This document shows, one piece after another, positions 8,940-17,670 of a stretch of 46,721 nucleotides of DNA. The DNA comes from Bacteroidetes bacterium HGW-Bacteroidetes-4 (lineage in GTDB: Bacteria; Bacteroidota; Bacteroidia; Bacteroidales; SZUA-534). Below the pieces are notes generated by a model. It had not been told where the DNA came from. It did no database searches and saw only the letters and a program-made list of their open reading frames with translations. How positions within the stretch are numbered: position 1 is the first letter of the stretch; the number at the start of each line of letters is the position of its first letter. The stretch covers positions 1 through 46,721 of the forward strand of contig PHDD01000031.1 in assembly GCA_002840905.1 (NCBI GenBank), in the 5' to 3' direction. Both the position numbers and the translations under genes were made by a program.

Positions 8940-10625
8940 CTAAAAGGCAACTTCCTTTGGTTTTTCAGTACTTTTTGTATGCACGTTTACGGCACGTCCT
9001 GAGGGTTCGTTCATGTTTTGGAACGAGACATCCCAGGCCAAAGCATCGGGTGTACTACATGCCACTGAAGGAACCGACGGAACGCTTAATGCGGCTGCAT
9101 CTGAAGGAAAGTGTTCAGAGAAAATGCTACGGTAAAAGTACTCTTCTTTGGAGCTTGGGGTTTGCACCGGGAACTTGTATTTGGCATTGGCCAATTGCTC
9201 ATCGCTAACCTGTTCTTCAACCATGGTTTTCAGGGTATCAATCCAACTGTAACCCACCCCATCGGAAAATTGCTCTTTTTGTCGCCAGGCTACTTCGTGT
9301 GGAATATAATCTTCGAAAGCTTTTCGAACCAGCCATTTTTCCATTCGTTCAGCGGTTATCATTTTATCTTTTGGGTTCAATCGCATGGCTACATCAATAA
9401 ACTCCTTATCGAGAAAAGGAACACGTCCTTCGATTCCCCAGGCAGCCAGTGATTTATTGGCCCTAAGGCAATCGTATTGGTGTAGTTTGCTTAATTTACG
9501 CACGGTTTCTTTATGAAATTCTTCAGCATTTGGTGCTTTGTGAAAGTACAAATAACCGCCAAATAATTCGTCGGCCCCTTCGCCCGAGAGCACCATTTTA
9601 ATTCCCATAGCTTTTATAGCACGTGCCATTAAATACATGGGGGTCGATGCCCGAACCGTTGTTATATCATAAGTTTCCAGCTGATAAATCACATCACGTA
9701 AAGCATCCAATCCTTCCTGAATAGTAAACAATACTTCGTGATGCACGGTTCCAATATGTTCGGCAACCTTTTTGGCGGCGGCTAAATCGGGCGAGCCTTT
9801 TAGCCCTACGGCAAATGAGTGAAGCTGTGGCCACCAGGCAGCTGCCTGATCATCGGTTTCAATACGTTTTTGTGCATATTTTTTTGCCAATGCTGAAGTA
9901 ACTGACGAATCCAATCCGCCTGAAAGCAACACACCATAAGGAACATCGGACATGAGTTGGCGCTTAACTGCGGCATCGAGTGCATCGTGTAATTCTTGTA
10001 TCGATGTAGTATTGTTTTTTACTGCTTCAAATTCAGTCCATTCGCGGTGGTACCATTTTATCAGTTTGCCATCGGCACTCGATAAATAATGGCCGGGAGG
10101 AAAAAGATCGATGGTTGTGCATATTCCCTCCAAAGCTTTTAGTTCTGAAGCCACAAAGAAAGTTCCGTTTTCGTCGCGGCCCATATATAAGGGAATGATA
10201 CCCATGTGATCGCGGGCAATCAGGTATTCATCTTTTTCCGAATCGTAAAGGGCAAATCCAAAAATACCATTTAAATCGTCTAAAAAGTTGGTGCCTTTAT
10301 CCCGATAGAGTGCGAGAATTACCTCACAATCTGATTCCGTTTTAAATTTATAACTGTTTTCAAAACTTTTTCTCAAAGATCGGTGGTTGTATATTTCGCC
10401 ATTTACCGCCAAGATTACTTTACCATTTTCACTGTATAAGGGTTGTTTTCCCGAAGTGGGATCAACAATAGCCAGTCGTTCGTGGGCTAAAATAGCTTTC
10501 TCTTCGCAATGAATTCCACTCCAGTCGGGTCCACGATGGCGAACTTTTTTGGCCATTTTTAATATCCGGGGCCTCAGATATTCGGCTTTTTGTTTTAATT
10601 CAAAAGCACATACAATTCCGCACAT
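8940..10625 (-). CDS. asnB: Asparagine synthase B (glutamine-hydrolysing)
   Basis: Makes asparagine from aspartate, glutamine and ATP. The 561-residue protein starts MCGIVCAFE, where Cys2 is the catalytic nucleophile of the N-terminal class II glutaminase domain (about 1-190; RHRGPDWSG, NGEIYNH). The C-terminal synthetase domain has the ATP pyrophosphatase loop LSGGLDSS and the downstream LSGEGADELFGGY motif, then GRVPFLDKEFIDVAMRL. Length and order match AsnB. The start is fixed by the need for Cys2. It follows pfkA on the same strand after a 228-base gap holding a probable pfkA terminator, so it is likely transcribed by itself. Confidence 0.95.
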   Translation of the reverse strand: MCGIVCAFELKQKAEYLRPRILKMAKKVRHRGPDWSGIHCEEKAILAHERLAIVDPTSGKQPLYSENGKVILAVNGEIYNHRSLRKSFENSYKFKTESDCEVILALYRDKGTNFLDDLNGIFGFALYDSEKDEYLIARDHMGIIPLYMGRDENGTFFVASELKALEGICTTIDLFPPGHYLSSADGKLIKWYHREWTEFEAVKNNTTSIQELHDALDAAVKRQLMSDVPYGVLLSGGLDSSVTSALAKKYAQKRIETDDQAAAWWPQLHSFAVGLKGSPDLAAAKKVAEHIGTVHHEVLFTIQEGLDALRDVIYQLETYDITTVRASTPMYLMARAIKAMGIKMVLSGEGADELFGGYLYFHKAPNAEEFHKETVRKLSKLHQYDCLRANKSLAAWGIEGRVPFLDKEFIDVAMRLNPKDKMITAERMEKWLVRKAFEDYIPHEVAWRQKEQFSDGVGYSWIDTLKTMVEEQVSDEQLANAKYKFPVQTPSSKEEYFYRSIFSEHFPSDAAALSVPSVPSVACSTPDALAWDVSFQNMNEPSGRAVNVHTKSTEKPKEVAF

Positions 10626-10787
10626 ATATCTTAATGTTTTGGTTTAAGAACAAGTTTAGCTATTAAATGACACCATAACGCAATTAATAGTTATAAATCG
10701 GCACTAAAATAGATATAAATGTTTTTAATTAAAAGCAAAACATTAAAAAATATTAACAGAAGCTTTAATAGGTTGGTTTTTTTAAAC

Positions 10788-10828
10788 AAAAAAGGATTCA
10801 ATAAAAAAAAATATTTTTAAAAGAACCC
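10788..10828 (-). terminator. Probable pfkA terminator
   Basis: On the minus strand GGGTTC (10828-10823) pairs with GAATCC (10799-10794), with an AT-rich loop that itself contains AAAAATATTTTT, and is followed by six T residues. It lies 26 bases after the pfkA stop codon. The stem is short and the loop long, so this is a moderate call. Confidence 0.45.
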
Positions 10829-10853
10829 TTTGGATTAAATGTTTTTAGCCAGT

Positions 10854-11981
10854 TTAGCTTATATCGCCAAGGCAAGTACCTACATCGCGTGCACTGTCAA
10901 TCCAGGGATGATTGAGCGGTACCAGTTTGGTTTTTCCGGCCACCTGATCCAGTGGAACAGCTTCAGTTCCATCGCCACGTGCGGCAACCATAACTCCAAA
11001 CTGTTCATTTTTTATATAATCGGCACAAGCTGTTCCCAGTCGGGTAGCCAGCAAGCGGTCGGCTGCTGAGGGTGTTCCGCCCCGTTGCAAGTGACCTAAA
11101 ATAGTTACCCGTGCTTCGAGTCGTGTTAAGGTTTCGAGCTGTTGGGCCAAATCCATGGTTCTGCGTGTGGCCTGTTTTTTAAAGGCTTTTAATTCTGTTT
11201 TTATGGCTTGTTTTTTTTCTTTGTCTTCTTCGCTATTGAGTTTTGCTGCCAACAGTTCAATTTTGTCGGCCGATTCACGTGTCATGGCGCCTTCAGCAAC
11301 AGCCACAATGCTAAAAGGTGAACCATTACGGGCACGTCGCAGGATGGATTCAGCTACTGCTTCAATATGGTAGGGAATTTCGGGAATAAGAATTACGTCG
11401 GCACCACCAGCTACTCCGGCTCCCAATGCCAGCCAACCGGCACGGTTGCCCATAATTTCAACTACAATAATCCGGTGGTGGCTGTGTGCGGTGCTGTGTA
11501 AACGGTCGATAGCATCAACGGCAACGCCCAGGGCGGTGTCAAAACCAAAAGTCATATCGGTCAGCACCACATCGTTGTCGATAGTTTTGGGCAGGGTGAT
11601 AATATTCAATCCTTTTTTAACCAGTTCGTAGGCATTTTTCTGGGTTCCACCACCACCCAGACAAACCAGGCAATCGAGGTGTTGTTTGTAATAGTTCTCC
11701 GCAATCACATCGGTCATATCCATTATTTGTCCGCCAATGGGCATCTTATGGGGTTTGTCGCGACTGGTTCCCAGTATTGTACCGCCTAGTGTCAGGATTC
11801 CTGATAGTATTTTTTGGTCGAGACGCATTATGCGGTTTTCCATTAGTCCGCGAAATCCATCTTTAAATCCAATTACCTGCATGTCGTATTTTCGGATGGC
11901 CGCTTTTCCTATACCTCGAAGTGCAGCGTTTAATCCCGGTGTATCGCCTCCTGATGTTAATAAGCCAATATGATTTGCCAT
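10854..11981 (-). CDS. pfkA: 6-phosphofructokinase family protein
   Basis: Phosphorylates fructose 6-phosphate in glycolysis. I start the 375-residue protein at [21 protein letters not shown], because the twelve residues before it in the longer frame (from 12017) precede the first strand of the fold and are not family-like. Visible motifs are GGDTPGLNA, the phosphoryl-donor loop [18 protein letters not shown] with the catalytic Asp, and the substrate-binding [15 protein letters not shown]. The Gly at the '104' position suggests ATP use and the Lys in PKTIDND is shared with pyrophosphate-type and group III enzymes. The usual Mg-binding Asp of GGDG is Gly here. Donor specificity (ATP or PPi) is therefore open. 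It lies 66 bases downstream of the M28 gene. Confidence 0.9.
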   Translation of the reverse strand: MANHIGLLTSGGDTPGLNAALRGIGKAAIRKYDMQVIGFKDGFRGLMENRIMRLDQKILSGILTLGGTILGTSRDKPHKMPIGGQIMDMTDVIAENYYKQHLDCLVCLGGGGTQKNAYELVKKGLNIITLPKTIDNDVVLTDMTFGFDTALGVAVDAIDRLHSTAHSHHRIIVVEIMGNRAGWLALGAGVAGGADVILIPEIPYHIEAVAESILRRARNGSPFSIVAVAEGAMTRESADKIELLAAKLNSEEDKEKKQAIKTELKAFKKQATRRTMDLAQQLETLTRLEARVTILGHLQRGGTPSAADRLLATRLGTACADYIKNEQFGVMVAARGDGTEAVPLDQVAGKTKLVPLNHPWIDSARDVGTCLGDIS

Positions 11982-12047
11982 AATGTGTTTTTCAATTTTG
12001 GTTTTCTTGCTTAACAATTCATAAAAACAATGAGTTTAGGAAAAATG

Positions 12048-13514
12048 TTAAAAGGTGTATCCAATGGTAAAATAGGAGGTAATATTTGACCGGTCGGGGA
12101 GTGTTTGGTTTATATTTAAATTTGATACACCAAATTTTTGAGTGAATCCTATTTGCACAAATTTAATATCCATTCCTAATCCCCAGTTTATTCCCCATAT
12201 CTCATTGGCAAAAAGGTCGTTAAAATTCCAGAGTTCTGATTTAATATTACCTGCAAAGATTTTTGAGTAATATCCACCCAGCAACAGATAGCCTCGTACA
12301 TCCTGATTCGGAACTGAATTGGTGGTTATTAAACAATTTAAATCGCCTGTAACAGCCTGACTGTTGTAGTTTCCAAGCGCACTTGGAGCATTTTTATTCT
12401 CATAGGTAATTTCGGGTTGTAAGGTAAAGTGTTTATTTAAACGCAGTTGACTGTATAAGCCGGTAGCAAAAGCAAATGAAACTTTACTCTGATAAAAAGC
12501 ATTGGAGTAATCATCGTAGTTTGAACCAATATTTAAGCGAATCCCTGCTTTAAATTTCTTTTCTTTTTTGGTATGCTTTGCTGATGGTTCTAAATTAGTC
12601 AGTAAAGGTTCAGATTGGTTTGCCTGTTTTATTACAAAATCGGTAAGAAAAGAAGCAATTACAGCCATTCCATCGTAATCGAGCAAGTGGGCATCATCTT
12701 CGGGCTTGTGATAGGGCGAAAGGGTTCCGGTAGTAACATGAACAACCGGGATTCCAATTTGTCCAAAAGGGCGGGTGTCGGTTCGTGAAGGAACCCTGTC
12801 GGAAATTTTATTCAATTTTATTCCATAGAAATCGGCAATTTGCCTGGCCGATGATTCACTTTCTTTTAAGGTTCCCAGTCCCAGCAAATCTATTCCTCCG
12901 GCTTCACTAAACATGCCTACCATATCGATGCTAAAAGCAAGTTTTATTTGCGAAGGATTAATCAGGCTGTCGGCTACAAATTGGGTTGAACCCTTTAAGC
13001 CACTCTCTTCTGCATCCCATGCGGCAATAATGATACTGCGTTTTAAGGACTGATTTTGTTTTAATTGTCGGGCAATTTCAATTATTGTAGCTACTCCCGA
13101 TGCATTGTCGTCGGCACCGTTGAATACAACCTTTTGATTCTTATCCTGGTTTTTAAAATAGTATCCAATGTGATCGTAATGGGCACCCAAAACTATGTAT
13201 TCGTATTTTAATACTGGATCGCTTCCTTCAATGACTCCCAAAATATTTTTGGCTTCAATGCTGTTTGCTCCTGTACGAAACATAAAGTGATGAAAAAAAT
13301 CATCTCCTAAAGGATTGATTCCCAATTTTATAAATTCTTTGGCAATATAATTTGCCGCCATCAGGCAACCATTTGTGCCCGGACTGCGTCCTTCAAGCGT
13401 ATCGCTGGCTAAAAAATAAACGTGTTTGCTTAGCGAATCGGCCGAAATTGTTGTTTGTGCCACGGTTGAGGCTGACCAAACAAAAGCTGCGAGAATAATA
13501 AGGTGTTTTTTCAT
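12048..13514 (-). CDS. Secreted M28 metallopeptidase fused to a C-terminal outer-membrane-barrel-like domain
   Basis: The 488-residue protein has a signal peptide (MKKHLIILAAFVWSASTVAQ) and an M28 zinc aminopeptidase domain (about 25-300). All metal ligands are visible: AHYDH, the bridging Asp in GADDNASG, the catalytic EE in DAEESGLKG, Asp in IDMVGM, and His in SPYHKPEDDAH. After a Lys-rich linker (AKHTKKEKKFK, about 315-325), residues 325-488 change character to alternating polar/aromatic strands (GIRLNIGSNYDDY, TLQPEITYEN, GYLLLGGYYSKIF, WGLGMDIKFVQIGFTQKFGV) ending in a terminal phenylalanine (YFTIGYTF), as in Bacteroidota PorT-like barrels. The enzyme would then be tethered to the outer membrane. 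Which side the protease faces cannot be told. Substrate unknown. Confidence 0.85.
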   Translation of the reverse strand: MKKHLIILAAFVWSASTVAQTTISADSLSKHVYFLASDTLEGRSPGTNGCLMAANYIAKEFIKLGINPLGDDFFHHFMFRTGANSIEAKNILGVIEGSDPVLKYEYIVLGAHYDHIGYYFKNQDKNQKVVFNGADDNASGVATIIEIARQLKQNQSLKRSIIIAAWDAEESGLKGSTQFVADSLINPSQIKLAFSIDMVGMFSEAGGIDLLGLGTLKESESSARQIADFYGIKLNKISDRVPSRTDTRPFGQIGIPVVHVTTGTLSPYHKPEDDAHLLDYDGMAVIASFLTDFVIKQANQSEPLLTNLEPSAKHTKKEKKFKAGIRLNIGSNYDDYSNAFYQSKVSFAFATGLYSQLRLNKHFTLQPEITYENKNAPSALGNYNSQAVTGDLNCLITTNSVPNQDVRGYLLLGGYYSKIFAGNIKSELWNFNDLFANEIWGINWGLGMDIKFVQIGFTQKFGVSNLNINQTLPDRSNITSYFTIGYTF

Positions 13515-13664
13515 AGTTATTAATTATGTGTAACCAAAGGAACTATTTTTTTTTATTTGAAGCTACTTCCGGTGCGATTAATTGAATTCATCGGGGCTTC
13601 ATTTTTTAATATTTATTTTAACTGTAGATTTTTGAATTGTAAAACCTGTAAAAACTAAAGAATT

Positions 13665-14405
13665 ATGAAACTGAAGATAAAATTAGGAATGTTTGTGTTG
13701 GCATCGCTTTTTTTTATGGTGGCTTGTTCCTCATCAGACGAAACAGAAAATTACTGGTACAGCTATGGAACCTATCTGGATTCTGATTTGTCGGACGAAG
13801 GATTTATAATGAAAATGGATAATGGCGATACCCTGATTCCAGTTAGTGTTGACTATATTCAGGAGGGTATTGTTGATGGCAGCCGGGTAATCCCTATTTA
13901 TAGTATTGTTACCGAAGAGGGTAATTTAATAAATGTTAAAGTAAGTAAAATTGAAGCGATTCTTACCAAGCCCATTATCCAGCTTACTGAAGAAATTGCC
14001 GATAGCATTGGTAACGATCCGGTTACGGTTTGGGATGGTAATGTGTGGTTCTCAGAAAATCACCTGAACGTGATATTTTCTTATTTGGGCTCGAATAAGG
14101 TTCATTCCATTAATCTGGTTAAACCTATTGGGGAACAACTCGACGATGAAGGCCGGCAGATATTGGAATTCAGGCATAACGACAACGGCGATTTCAATAA
14201 TATTCAATACACGGGAATTGTATCATTCGATATGTCGAGCCTTTATCAGGATGGAATGGATACATTGGCGGTGTTGTTTAAAAGTCACGATTATTATGCT
14301 GAGGATTTCACCTGGGAAGGAACCTTTGTTTTTAACCCGGATGATTTTTCCGGAAAAGCTGCTGAACCCGGCGAACCCATTCAATTTGTTAAAAGCATAA
14401 AATAA
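13665..14405 (+). CDS. NigD-like lipoprotein
   Basis: A 246-residue secreted lipoprotein. The signal sequence ends in the lipobox FMVAC (Cys about residue 21) followed by SSSDETENYW. The segment YGTYLDSDLSDEGFIMKMDNGDTLIPVSVDY resembles the N-terminal OB-like domain of NigD-like proteins (named from a Bacteroides fragilis locus), with a beta-rich C-terminal half containing LAVLFKSHDYYAEDFTWEGTFVF. Function of the family is not known. It stands alone, divergent from the M28 gene and convergent with rubrerythrin, with a strong shared terminator after it. No clear TAnnTTTG promoter is visible in the 150 bases upstream. Confidence 0.72.
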   Translation: MKLKIKLGMFVLASLFFMVACSSSDETENYWYSYGTYLDSDLSDEGFIMKMDNGDTLIPVSVDYIQEGIVDGSRVIPIYSIVTEEGNLINVKVSKIEAILTKPIIQLTEEIADSIGNDPVTVWDGNVWFSENHLNVIFSYLGSNKVHSINLVKPIGEQLDDEGRQILEFRHNDNGDFNNIQYTGIVSFDMSSLYQDGMDTLAVLFKSHDYYAEDFTWEGTFVFNPDDFSGKAAEPGEPIQFVKSIK

Positions 14406-14441
14406 CTAGAGCACGCCAGAGGGAATTTCCCTTATTCAAAC

Positions 14442-14475
14442 AAAAGCGGCCTTTGGTTTTTTAAAGGCCGCTTTT
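14442..14475. terminator. Bidirectional terminator between NigD-like gene and rubrerythrin
   Basis: AAAAGCGGCCTTT (14442-14454) and AAAGGCCGCTTTT (14463-14475) form a perfect 13-pair stem. The A and T runs give a U-tract in either direction, as expected between two convergent genes. Confidence 0.9.
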
Positions 14476-14500
14476 AATTATTATGGAATAACAACACGTA

Positions 14501-15073
14501 TTAATAGTTGGCTCCTTCAATCTCAAAATGCGATTGCGGATGTTGGCATGCCGGACAATTTTGCGGGGCACTTTTGCCTTCGTGTACATAGCCACAGTTT
14601 CGGCAAACCCAACGTTCTTTTTCTTCGCGTTTAAATACCTGGTCTTTTTCAATGTTCTCAAGTAATTTGCGATAGCGTTTTTCGTGCTCGGCTTCAACCT
14701 TAGCAATGAGTTTAAATGCGGTTGCAATTTCTTTGAACCCTTCTTCGGCAGCCACTTCGGCAAATTTTGGATATAATTCGGTCCATTCTTCGTTTTCGCC
14801 CATGGCAGCAGCGGCCAGATTTTCCATAGTGTTTCCAATTTTTCCGGCCGGATAAGTAGCGGTGATTTCTACGTCGCCTCCTTCAAGAAACTCAAAAAAA
14901 CGTTTGGCATGTGCCTGTTCTTGTTTTGCTGTAGTTAAAAACAAATCGGCTATTTGTTCATAGCCTTCTTTTTTAGCCACTTTTGCAAAAAATTCGTAGC
15001 GGTTTTTAGCCTGTGATTCGCCGGCAAACGATTTGAGAAGATTCTTTTCGGTTTGTGTTCCTCTTATGCTCAT
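14501..15073 (-). CDS. Rubrerythrin
   Basis: A non-haem diiron peroxidase that reduces hydrogen peroxide in the cytosol of anaerobes and microaerobes. The 190-residue protein has the ferritin-like four-helix domain with diiron ligands in ESQAKNRYEFFAKVA, KQEQAHAKRFFEF, EVAAEEGFKEIATAF and KVEAEHEKRYRKL. A C-terminal rubredoxin domain has a Fe(Cys)4 site in WVCRNCGYVHEG and ENCPACQ-like APQNCPACQHPQSHF (about 155-180). Full length with both domains. It is monocistronic by appearance. An imperfect promoter-like TAGCATTG lies about 45-50 bases upstream on the minus strand. It implies that the organism meets oxidative stress from an anaerobic or facultative lifestyle (inference). Confidence 0.95.
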   Translation of the reverse strand: MSIRGTQTEKNLLKSFAGESQAKNRYEFFAKVAKKEGYEQIADLFLTTAKQEQAHAKRFFEFLEGGDVEITATYPAGKIGNTMENLAAAAMGENEEWTELYPKFAEVAAEEGFKEIATAFKLIAKVEAEHEKRYRKLLENIEKDQVFKREEKERWVCRNCGYVHEGKSAPQNCPACQHPQSHFEIEGANY

Positions 15074-15165
15074 AATTTCATCGATTTAAATTTATCTCAT
15101 AAAAATATAAAAAGCCAATGCTATTGACTAATATTAGAGGCAAAACTCACGGCAAAACCTTCAAT

Positions 15166-16224
15166 TTAGAATGATTCTTTTTTTAAAAAAAATATTACCC
15201 TTTGTGCAAGAAGACTAAGCAGAAGCATCAGAAAAGGCTGTAATAAAAGCAGAAGCCAGTTGCTGAGCGGGGTAATGAACAAGTTTGTATGTCTGATTAA
15301 TTTATAAGTAATGGCCAAATAGAGGAACGAAATGTACCAGTGTTTTCCCAACAGCACAAAACCACTCAGGATTATTTTTCCCCAGTTAAAATTTTCGAGA
15401 TAAATAAGTATAAAAACATAAACAAAAGCCAAAAGGATAGTCACAGCTATGGCATCAATCAAATAAAACATTTGGCCAAGTCTCCAGTGCATTATCAGTT
15501 GGTAAGCGCCAAGAAAGGTGAGTAATACCCACAATACAATTAAAGCGATGCTTATTTTAAACAACCGTTTCAAATTGGTATAAAAAAATGGATAATGAAG
15601 CAAAACTTTTGCATTACCAGCACTGTAACCCAAAAACAACAGCGAAAAACCATAGAACCAGTTAAAAAAATGTTCCGGGATAAAAAACAGATGACCGCGA
15701 CTAATAAAAAGCTGAATTGGTTTTTGCATGGGAGCCAAAGCATAAAATGCGCCTTTTTGAAGTTCCGGGATTCCCCAAATTCCGGCTGTAAAGAGTGCTA
15801 TAAGCAGCGACGTTGCAGCAAGGGTAAATAATTGAACACTATGCACAGGACGGATGTACGAGAAAAGTACCCCCATAAAAAGTATAGGCAGCACTCCCCA
15901 GAACACCGGCTGAAATAATCCGGCAAGCGTAACTACAATTAGGGGAAGTATGCTACGCATAAGTTTATATTTGGGACCTGCGTTGTTTGTTGCACAAAAA
16001 AAGGCATGCAAACCGAATACAAAAGAGGCTAAAGTAAAGGCCTTAAACGAAATAAACTGCCGGAAAAGATATTTAGGAAGCAAGCCCGATGCAGCAAAAG
16101 CAGACGCATCGGAATCCATACTTTGACGGTAAAAACCCCAGAGTATAAATGAAGTAAGAAACAGAATTAAACCAATGAGTGATTGGTAAACCGGTAATTT
16201 TTCTTGTTTATGTAAGTACGACAT
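15166..16224 (-). CDS. Polytopic membrane protein of unknown function
   Basis: A 352-residue integral inner-membrane protein with roughly nine to ten hydrophobic helices (for example LIGLILFLTSFILWGFY, LFTLAATSLLIALFTAGIWGI, ISIALIVLWVLLTFLGAY, AVTILLAFVYVFILIYL) and a positively charged C-terminus. I do not recognise the family. The late segment LSGFVLLGKHWYISFLYL is faintly like the C-terminal GR-x-LTNYL signature of DUF418/YeiB and related acyltransferase-type membrane proteins, but the key residues are not there. It begins 15 bases after the secreted toastrack-like gene on the same strand, so the two are probably co-transcribed. Confidence 0.75.
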   Translation of the reverse strand: MSYLHKQEKLPVYQSLIGLILFLTSFILWGFYRQSMDSDASAFAASGLLPKYLFRQFISFKAFTLASFVFGLHAFFCATNNAGPKYKLMRSILPLIVVTLAGLFQPVFWGVLPILFMGVLFSYIRPVHSVQLFTLAATSLLIALFTAGIWGIPELQKGAFYALAPMQKPIQLFISRGHLFFIPEHFFNWFYGFSLLFLGYSAGNAKVLLHYPFFYTNLKRLFKISIALIVLWVLLTFLGAYQLIMHWRLGQMFYLIDAIAVTILLAFVYVFILIYLENFNWGKIILSGFVLLGKHWYISFLYLAITYKLIRHTNLFITPLSNWLLLLLQPFLMLLLSLLAQRVIFFLKKESF

Positions 16225-16239
16225 TATGCCTTCCGGAAT

Positions 16240-16998
16240 TTATTGTTCTTTTATTATAACAGTTCCAATGGAACCATTGATATCCAGTTCTAAGGTATGT
16301 TTTGTTTTTCCCAGATTGGGATTGGAATAAACCCTGTTTTTTTTCTGGTAACCCGGGGTTTCCACACTACCCAAAAAACCACTGACAATAAGTTTTACGC
16401 CCATATCTTTGGGAACTATAATGGTAATTTGTCCAATTCCGGCGTTTATTTTTGCCTTAAGATCGTTTTTCCACTTTCCCGAAAGGTTTATGGTGGCTTC
16501 TCCAATTCCGGCATCAATTTTCAGGGTAGGAATCGATGTGTTTGACAGATTAATGGTAAAGGCTCCTACACCCAGTCTGAAGAGCGCTTTATCAATAGAT
16601 AAACCCTGCAGGTTGAATGCTGATGTGCCAACTCCCATGGCAATACCCAACGAATAGGTAAGCTTATTGTTTAAAGCAATCTGGCATACGTTTTTTTCGT
16701 CAATGTGCTGTTCTTTATGGTTTGATAAAGCCGTAATGGTAAGCTTTCCTTCTTTTTCGTTTTCGGTGAACGAGACAGTCGGATTCCAGTCATTTTTAAA
16801 ATAACTCAGGTTAACTTCAGCCAACTCCTTCGATTGCCCTGATACAGTTAGGTTGCCACCCGATACTTTTATGAGTGTTTTTATGTGGCTCGATTTACCT
16901 AGCTTAATAATTTGGTTTAATGAAGCTTTTGAATCCTGTGCAGTACAAAGGGAATTGAACCCCGCAAGAATAAATAAAATACTGATAATGTTTTTCAT
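16240..16998 (-). CDS. Secreted beta-rich protein, LiaF/DUF4097 'toastrack'-like
   Basis: I start this 252-residue protein at MKNIISILFILAGFNSLCTAQ, a clean signal peptide; a start 12 codons further upstream is possible but spoils it. The mature part is a repetitive single-sheet pattern of short strands with glycine turns: VSGGNLTVSGQ, LGIAMGVGTSAFNLQG, LRVG-like LGVGAFTINLSN, IDAGIGEATINLSG, INAGIGQITIIVPKDMGVKLIV, DINGSIGTVIIKEQ. The GxGxxxINLSG cadence and the IVPKDMGVKL stretch are those of LiaF-type C-terminal and DUF4097/DUF2154-type adhesin-like domains. Probably periplasmic or surface-exposed; role unknown. Next to a membrane protein with 15-base spacing. Confidence 0.7.
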   Translation of the reverse strand: MKNIISILFILAGFNSLCTAQDSKASLNQIIKLGKSSHIKTLIKVSGGNLTVSGQSKELAEVNLSYFKNDWNPTVSFTENEKEGKLTITALSNHKEQHIDEKNVCQIALNNKLTYSLGIAMGVGTSAFNLQGLSIDKALFRLGVGAFTINLSNTSIPTLKIDAGIGEATINLSGKWKNDLKAKINAGIGQITIIVPKDMGVKLIVSGFLGSVETPGYQKKNRVYSNPNLGKTKHTLELDINGSIGTVIIKEQ

Positions 16999-17139
16999 AC
17001 CATTCAAAAGATAAGTTGATTTATATATTTGCATTGTTCCGGAGATTGAAGTTAAAACCCCGGTCTTTCTTATTTTTCAGGTTCTATGAAGCGAATGCAA
17101 GCTAATAAAAATTGTTTAAGATTAGGTTTTTCTCCAAAC

Positions 17140-17649
17140 CTATCTCCTGGTGTTATTGTCTTCTTTTTCTTTAAGAATTTGTTTTAAATTCGATTCAAAA
17201 ATTGGTAATTTAAGCGACGGGTTGAACTTGGGGTTTTGGTAAAACAGTTGGTTACATGCGTCGATATAGCCTTTCACAAAATGTGGAGCCAGGCAATAAA
17301 CCAATTCATCTTCGAGCCCCATAAAAGGTGGTTTTATTGACAGGACTTCGGAAAAGTGGTGGTTTTTTTTGCGAATTTTTGCCGCATAATCTTCAATAAT
17401 GGCTTTACTAATTTGGATAATAACAGTGAAATTTCCGTAAGCTTGCCTCACTATGGTAAAATACTTAATGGTAACCGGATCTTTGGCTGAGACCACATCG
17501 GTAGTATAATCGAGGTGGCTTTGAAACTCAAATCCCTGGGTCATTATTTTTTTTGCCACTGATGCGGAATGGGTATTATGCAAAAATGTAACCACATCGT
17601 CGTTGCTGTTTATTATTTTTTCGAGCAGGTGTAAATAGGCTTCTTCCAT
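17140..17649 (-). CDS. Hypothetical cytosolic protein (faint ADP-ribosyltransferase-like start)
   Basis: A 169-residue protein without signal peptide or membrane segment that I do not recognise. The segment FLHNTHSASVAKKIMTQGFE has the His-x-Thr ... Ala-x-x-Ile ... Gly-Phe arrangement that opens several ADP-ribosyltransferase-fold families. Later come NFTVIIQISKAI and LVYCLAPHFVKGYID, which would suit later strands of such a fold. No catalytic Glu motif can be assigned with confidence. It begins 21 bases after the TlpA-like gene and probably shares its mRNA. A hairpin, TAGGTTT (17123-17129) with AAACCTA (17136-17142), overlaps its stop codon but has no immediate T-run. Confidence 0.75.
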   Translation of the reverse strand: MEEAYLHLLEKIINSNDDVVTFLHNTHSASVAKKIMTQGFEFQSHLDYTTDVVSAKDPVTIKYFTIVRQAYGNFTVIIQISKAIIEDYAAKIRKKNHHFSEVLSIKPPFMGLEDELVYCLAPHFVKGYIDACNQLFYQNPKFNPSLKLPIFESNLKQILKEKEDNNTRR

Positions 17650-17670
17650 TTTGCTTTATAGGTAAGAAAT

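Noticed and set aside
11982-12017. N-terminal extension of phosphofructokinase ([12 protein letters not shown])
   Set aside because: The conserved fold begins at [13 protein letters not shown]; the extension is non-conserved in character and a start at 11981 fits the family length.
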